DNA of 64,000 nucleotides from Fusarium oxysporum f. sp. lycopersici 4287 (taxonomy: Eukaryota; Ascomycota; Sordariomycetes; Hypocreales; Nectriaceae). Below, in pieces: positions 58,901-64,000 of this stretch. The stretch lies in the NCBI RefSeq assembly GCF_000149955.1, contig NC_030990.1, positions 3,306,627 to 3,370,626 of the forward strand, written 5' to 3'. The notes under the pieces are model-generated. The model searched no databases. It was not told the DNA's origin and saw only the letters and a program-made list of their open reading frames with translations. Position 1 is the first letter of the stretch. Every line of letters starts with the position of its first letter. The position numbers and the translations under genes were made by a program.

Positions 58901-60491
58901 ATGGGATGCAGATTATGACATTCGACATCAGAGGCACTGATTGAATACAAGATGTCAAAATATACGCGTTGTGCAGAGTTTCTTGTGTCTTTGACCCAAT
59001 GTTCCAGCAATGAGAGCGTGACTTCAGGTATGCCAAGACAATTTCACCCCACTACCTGACTTACAGAAATGTAACCCCTCTAGCCCCTCTGTCCCAGGAA
59101 ACGGGATGCATATATGCGTGCTACATTCCAGAGGTCACTTGTGTGAGATGTGAGAATCCTGATTGTGGACATTCAACAAATTGCTACATGCTGTCTTATT
59201 CGAATGGGTACAACTTAAGGTACCTTACCTACCTACCTCGGATGAATAGTGGCAAGGAACCAAGTCTAGGGGATATTATAAAACTTGGGATCTTTTATCA
59301 TAAATGACAAAGAGTCCTAGGTATAGTATAATCTAGTCGGTAGGCCTCTAGACAAAGTGGGTACTAATATTTCTGGCACCTTGGTTCAGGGCCAGAAGTT
59401 CTGTTGCTCCCTGAAGCCAGTATTCCATGGGTCATGACAGTTCGAGGCAATCTTCGATCGTATTCCCTTTAGTGGCCAGCCCCCCTGACGTTTAATGCTT
59501 ACAGTGGGCTACTTCAACACGCCACAGGCGCTAGAGGAACCGCCACGTTAGCGCGCCAGCCTTTGTCTCGACTACGTACCCAGACCTCAAGTTGCTCCGT
59601 TTCTCGAATACAATCCACACCAGTTCCATCTGAACATCATTTCGGACTTCACACTTTGATGATTGCCCTGTTTCCAACTCCTGACGCACCTCTACGACCT
59701 CGAATACGCCTCCAAGATTCCCCCCAAACTTACGAGTACACGATATCGACCGTTACCCTTCCGTAAAAGCCCCCCACGATCCCAGCTGCTTTCAACCTCT
59801 TGCCCGCTTTACGCCATCCATTTATACCTAACTCCGACCCCTATCGTTCATATCAGGACCGGCCTACGTCAAATCTGGTCAATCTCTCTACTTTCCATCT
59901 CCTATCAACTGTGACGCCTATATTCTTAGCCCTCTTCAAATACGATAATTTCTTCCATCAGTAGCTTGCCTAGCAACACTCGCCAATAAACGAGCACGCC
60001 TTCCCGATCGTCACGTCCACAACTATCACGATTCTAAGTCGCACACTCTCGAGCTGGCGCCTTTTCAATCGATCCTTTATTACCAAACATACGCCAAGCT
60101 ACTTGCCAGTCGCTCTATTTGAGACCACTACTCACCACGACCAGGCGATTCTCGAGATCGCACTCTGCTTGTCGAGGGCCCTGTGGTCTACACTAGGCGA
60201 TGCGGCGGGGAGGGAGGACCTCGTGAACTAAATCTTAACTGGGGATCGAGGTCGGAAGTACCAATTGTTTTTATTGTCGGCAAAGTTGTGCTGGATCAAA
60301 GCTCATGCTGTACGATTAAAGCCATTGTCTGTTCTGCCCTTCCCTACTAGCGCCTCCAACCCCCCCCCTCGTCCCTCGATTGCCCTCTCCCTATCCTTGT
60401 TAGTCGAGCCACCTGCCCGCGAACTGCAGTCAATCGGCTTTCTCTACCCTTAGAATTGGCGCCTTGTTGTCTAATCAGACCTGCTCTGGGG
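58901..60491. other. Intergenic region and long pyrimidine-rich leader
   Basis: 59214-59238 contains CTTAAGG followed by repeated TACC units (motif family). From about 59550 to 60490 the plus strand is strikingly rich in C and T (with blocks such as CCCCCCCCTCG near 60361) and poor in G, which suggests a long 5' leader of the following gene. Short frames within it (59563-59766, 59663-59914) are probably by-products of that composition. Confidence 0.4.
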
Positions 60492-62406
60492 ATGGATCCC
60501 AGATTTCCAGTTTCTCGCGAAGATCTGTACAGTCTGCAGATGGAAGTGAAGCAAGTACAATATACTCAGAGCAATCATGCTGAACGGCTTCTTCGATTGG
60601 AAAAGAAACAGGCGGATGATGCCGCGTTGAAGTCTGTCTGGAACTCTCCCTTTCCAGGTGTCTTGAGTGGCACACCTCAAACAGGTGAGTTCTCTGCCTG
60701 TTGACATTTTGATCATTTCCTTACAAATTCTAGGACCTGTTTCCATCCCACACAATGACATGTTTGATGACTTGGATGAGCAAGGCGAGGAGCTTCTAGG
60801 ATCTCTTCATCTTGGACCAGCAGAGGAGGAGCCGGTTCGCCGAGGCGCTGCTTCGCGGGCTAATAGTGTTCGATTCGACGAAAGCGCCCTGCACGGATCC
60901 AGTTGGGGAGGCCCAAGTAATCGTCACTCGGGAGATTTTGGTCCTGTTCGTCCTGGAAGTGGTCTTATGATGGAGCGCTCATTATCTCACAAGTCGGATG
61001 GACGACATAGTTCTGCTGGACATTCAGTTCACTCTCACCACTCCCTTGCTTCTGGTCGGGCTAGCAGCTTAGGCCTTGATAACAACTTTGCTGTTGGCGA
61101 CGACGATGATGATTCGTTCGACATTCCTGGCCCTCCTGCGGCGTTTTATGTCCTCGGCACAGTTCCTTCGATCGTTCGATGTTGGTTAACCCCTAACTTT
61201 GGCCACTCAACACTCCTCTACGCCGACGTTTGCAGTGGCTCGCAAAAGTCCATGGTTGAGTATTCTCTACTCAGAGAGTTGGATCTTGTAGATCAGATCC
61301 ATCGCGAGGTTGACGGTGCATATCGCGTTAGGTTGAATGTCTACTTTGCAGAGGCTGTGGTGACACATCATGGCAGTCGCTCTAGTAGTCCTCATGGGCC
61401 TGTCCCTTCAATCACTGTCTTTTTCGAAGTCCATGGAGTGACAGAGCAGCCTATTCAGGCCGTAGATCGCAAAGCCATTCGAATCTACTTGGGCAGCGAC
61501 GCTCTCAGAGCTCATTCCGCAGATATTCTATTTTCCCAGAATACCATGACCCTTCGTGGCGACGAGCGAGAGCGACTTCAGGTCCCCTTTGTCCGACCAG
61601 AGGATGAAAACGTGTTTCGGAATATTTGCACCATTAACATGGTCCCGGAGAAGCCCAAGTTGAATGCAAACGCTGCTCCTTTCGTCTCTGGAGATTTCAG
61701 CCAGGCTAGCCAGGAGAGTATCCCTGACATGGAGGCTCCTCAGCCGGATTATGAGTCGCGAAGCGAAATGTCGCCGATGGCAACTGAGGTGGTTCCCAAT
61801 AAGCGATCCAGCTCCAGAGGCAGTGTGTCCGGTGCAGAGAGTGAGAGAAGGTCTCGTGGACTCACCAAAGGAGACCAGTTAGGTCCTAAGGAGCGTGCTG
61901 CTGAGCATTCTGCCCCCGAGACTTCCAGGCGAGAACCCCTTTCAGGCATTTGGGGATCATGGCGCCATGGATCAGGGAATGGAGTGGACGGCCCGCATAG
62001 AGATGGCTCATTGAGTGGATATCAACCTGCCGGTCGAGGCCGCAACATGAAAGTTCTGAAGCCCCAGAAGTCGGCCTCAAGGACAGTTTCTTCTTATGAT
62101 GCCTCTTCGTCCAAAGGCCCGGGAGACGGTCGACGCAAGAGTCAAGTTAGCGTTGGGGAGAACGGTGGCACTCCTGCCAATAGATGGGAGGCTAAGCGAG
62201 CGGTGAGTATGAGCAGCGAACACAAAGCGCAATCGCAGTCACAGTCGCTTCCACCTCCAAGTCGTGATGGTCGCAGCGCCAACGCCAACACCAACGCCAA
62301 TAGCAACAATTCCCTGCCTAGGTCTGCCAATCCTGTTGGAGTTGCTTCAGCGTTTTCATGGATGACACCAACGTCTAAACCTAAAACAACCGCGGGCTCA
62401 GAGTAA
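60492..62406 (+). CDS. Conserved fungal protein of unknown function
   Basis: Two exons, 60492-60684 and 60734-62406, give 621 aa. The ATG at 60492 (MDPRFPVSRED) is chosen; the frame upstream has no ATG. Residues about 10-50 form a predicted short coiled coil (LQMEVKQVQYTQSNHAERLLRLEKK). After the 49-nt intron come a Ser/His/Gly-rich region and an acidic run (DDDDDSFDIPGPPAAFYVLG). A compact, probably folded domain follows (about residues 165-330, starting VPSIVRCWLTPNFGHSTLLYADVCSG, mixed hydrophobic and beta-like), then a long disordered tail rich in Ser, Arg and Asn, including short Asn-Ala/Asn-Thr repeats near 62280-62310. I have an impression of similarity to fungal proteins labelled as ubiquitin hydrolase 19-related, but no catalytic Cys/His box is visible, so I give no function. 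Confidence 0.75.
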
Positions 62407-62745
62407 TGGGTTTGGATGGCTTGCCAGTAGTCATCCCTTTCTTTATCAGCTTTGTAGACTTTCAGGTCCCTTGAAGTTCATTCTCTAGTCTATGGAGACC
62501 ATGAATGGGCAGACTCGAAGAATTGCAGAATCGCAATGATCCATCCGGGTTTCATAAACAGGATCGATAACAACGATTGCGACTTGATGTAATAAAACGA
62601 AACAAAACAGAAAATAAGAAAACAAGTAGAGGCAAAGGCAATTCGATGCTTTGCTAGAAAAGCAAAGAAGAGAAATTGACAGCAATGATGTTTGTACTAT
62701 GCAAATGTATGTCTAATCTATCATTAAATAAGTATGTCACTGCGC
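62407..62745. other. Convergent 3' spacer
   Basis: AT-rich 3' ends of the flanking plus and minus genes, with AATAAA-like stretches; nothing else seen. Confidence 0.35.
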
Positions 62746-63698
62746 CTAGATCTTGGATCCAGGAGGCAAGGCTTGCCAAACCTTTCTGGTGTCTGCAATT
62801 GACTCCTTGACAACACCAATCAGTCCCTTGAAAGCAGGATGTTGCGAATCTCCCACACATTCATACATCCAGCTCTCGCTCGACGTGACCGTGATTCCGG
62901 GCTCAGCGCGCAATCGATCGAGGGCAATGTCGACTTCGCGGGGATTACAGCTCGACACTCCATCAGCAATGACATATACCTTATGCCCTGCGTCGCGCAA
63001 ATCGAGCGCTGTCTGGGTAATGCAAATATGCGACTCAATACCAACAAGAGCGATTTCGGAGCCCTGAGGTAGATCGACGGTGATGGAGGGGATGGACATG
63101 GAGAAACGTGTCTTGTCGTGTGGTGACGAGGGGAGGAGCTGCGCGAGAGCTGAAACCGTGGGACCAAGCTTGGCTGAGGTTTGGGTCGTGGTTACGACGG
63201 GAACGGAGAGAGTGTTTGCGAATTTGAGGAGCTTTTGGGTGGTGAGGACGCTGAGGTTGATTAGCTGAGTGGCATCAATGAACTTAGGTCGCCATACATG
63301 CTATCGAATTCGTGAATGACATGGCGAAACTTTTCTTGAATATCGCAAACGCTATCCCACTCTTAATTAGGTGTTTCTGTCAGATCGAAAGTAATGATAC
63401 ATACAAGATCCTTGGGTTCTCTGACCGCCGCAAGTCAGCATCTCTCTTCCTTGTATGTGGCCCATATCAAATCATAGTACTACTTACTGAACCGCAGCTC
63501 ATTCTGCGCTGGTGAAGACATGGCGCGAATCTGGTGTAACGTAGAGCCAGGAGCAGGACGAGTCACGGCAGTGCCTTCTAGAGATGTGCTAACCAATCTC
63601 AATGTCGCTGAATTACTGATACTTGCTGCCGCAGCCCGCGAACCTATAGCCAACCGAGATAACCCACGTCGAGAAATGACAGTCGAGAGAACTTGCAT
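62746..63698 (-). CDS. Isochorismatase-family hydrolase, mitochondrial
   Basis: Cysteine hydrolase of the isochorismatase-like (ISOC1/2) group; the substrate is not known. Four exons, 63488-63698, 63405-63420, 63298-63351 and 62746-63250, give 261 aa. The second exon is just 16 nt and the third 54 nt; introns are 67, 53 and 47 nt with branch sites CTGAC, CTAAT and CTAAT. Splicing yields LRFKNPRILFVCDIQEKFRHVIHEFDSIVLTTQKLLKFAN, a good match to the family pattern, with the catalytic Asp in VCDIQ. Lys is in TSAKLG and the nucleophile Cys in GIESHICITQTALDL. The first 60 residues are a mitochondrial presequence (ISRRGLSRLAIGSRAAAA). Other readings of exons 2-3 meet stop codons or break the motif. 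Confidence 0.88.
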
Positions 63699-64000
63699 AA
63701 CGAGATCGCAAGGCTAAGATCGAGGACTCATCAAGTCAAGAAAATGAATGGAAAAGAAGAACGTACAGATTAAGTTCCAGCCTATGGTTAAGATCTCAAT
63801 TCCAAAGAAAAGAAAAAATTAATTCGAGATCTGAGACATTTGGAGGTGGTTGAGTTCGAAGAGGTGACTGAGGTGAGGGACGGGATAGAAGTTAGCCGCA
63901 GCGCGGGGGAACGGCAGTGGAAAGTGGGGGTGATCGACTGCTGTTGCATTAGCAGTTTGACCCACTGAACCCTAAGTACCTAGGTATAAGATGAGACATT
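63699..64000. other. Upstream region of the isochorismatase-family gene
   Basis: Promoter and leader of the minus-strand gene; CCTAAGTACCTAGGTA at 63971-63986 is a further copy of the recurring palindromic motif. Confidence 0.4.

Noticed and set aside
1..64000. tRNA genes
   Set aside because: No spacer showed a B-box-like GGTTCGAATCC together with an A box and acceptor pairing; GGATTCGAACTC at about 3085 lies inside the aldo-keto reductase coding exon.

Overview
The window looks like nuclear DNA of a filamentous ascomycete, most likely a Sordariomycete close to Fusarium. This rests on the gene content (Ste3-type pheromone receptor, RCH1, ERF4, UTP10, bifunctional THI6), on short introns of mostly 47-70 nt with GT-AG ends and CTAAC/CTGAC-type branch sites, and on genes lying on both strands without operons. 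The genus is my impression from the protein sequences; no search was run. I find no transposon, CRISPR array, prophage, rRNA or convincing tRNA.

Layout. 0.8-6 kb: an acyl-CoA synthetase-like enzyme (+), an aldo-keto reductase (-) and a divergent GFA-fold protein (+). 7.5-13.3 kb: an intracellular GH1 beta-glucosidase (+), the RCH1 transporter-like protein (-, with a GC-AG intron) and an ERF4 palmitoyltransferase subunit (-, 5' end unresolved). 16.3-28.5 kb: an uncharacterised coiled-coil membrane protein (+), a gene-poor stretch of 4.9 kb, a DUF4203-like membrane protein (+) and the Ste3 a-factor receptor (-). 29.8-39.8 kb: mitochondrial single-strand DNA-binding protein (+), glutathione synthetase (-) and a 1896-aa SNF2 ATPase (+). 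41.7-50.3 kb: 5-aminolevulinate synthase (+), a Zn2Cys6 transcription factor (+), thiamine enzyme THI6 (-) and a mitochondrial type II NADH dehydrogenase-like flavoprotein (-). 51.2-63.7 kb: UTP10 (-), a GDSL esterase of the IAH1 type (+), a conserved protein of unknown function (+) and a mitochondrial isochorismatase-family hydrolase (-).

Most genes are core housekeeping functions (heme, thiamine, glutathione, ribosome biogenesis, mitochondrial DNA and respiration, mating). They do not form an obvious pathway cluster, and I see no secondary-metabolite or defence island. Exon models were built by hand. For every gene except ERF4 the exon lengths sum to a whole number of codons and the joined protein reads through conserved motifs.

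I did not find a clearly new biological system. The signals most worth checking are: a recurring palindromic motif (TACCTAGGTA / TACCTWAGGTA) found in upstream spacers but not in the convergent 3' spacers; a possible dual-targeting arrangement in the NADH dehydrogenase gene; very small exons (6 nt and 16 nt); a start-overlapping upstream ORF on the transcription factor; a GFA-fold protein lacking its central zinc motif; and three well-formed proteins of unknown function.
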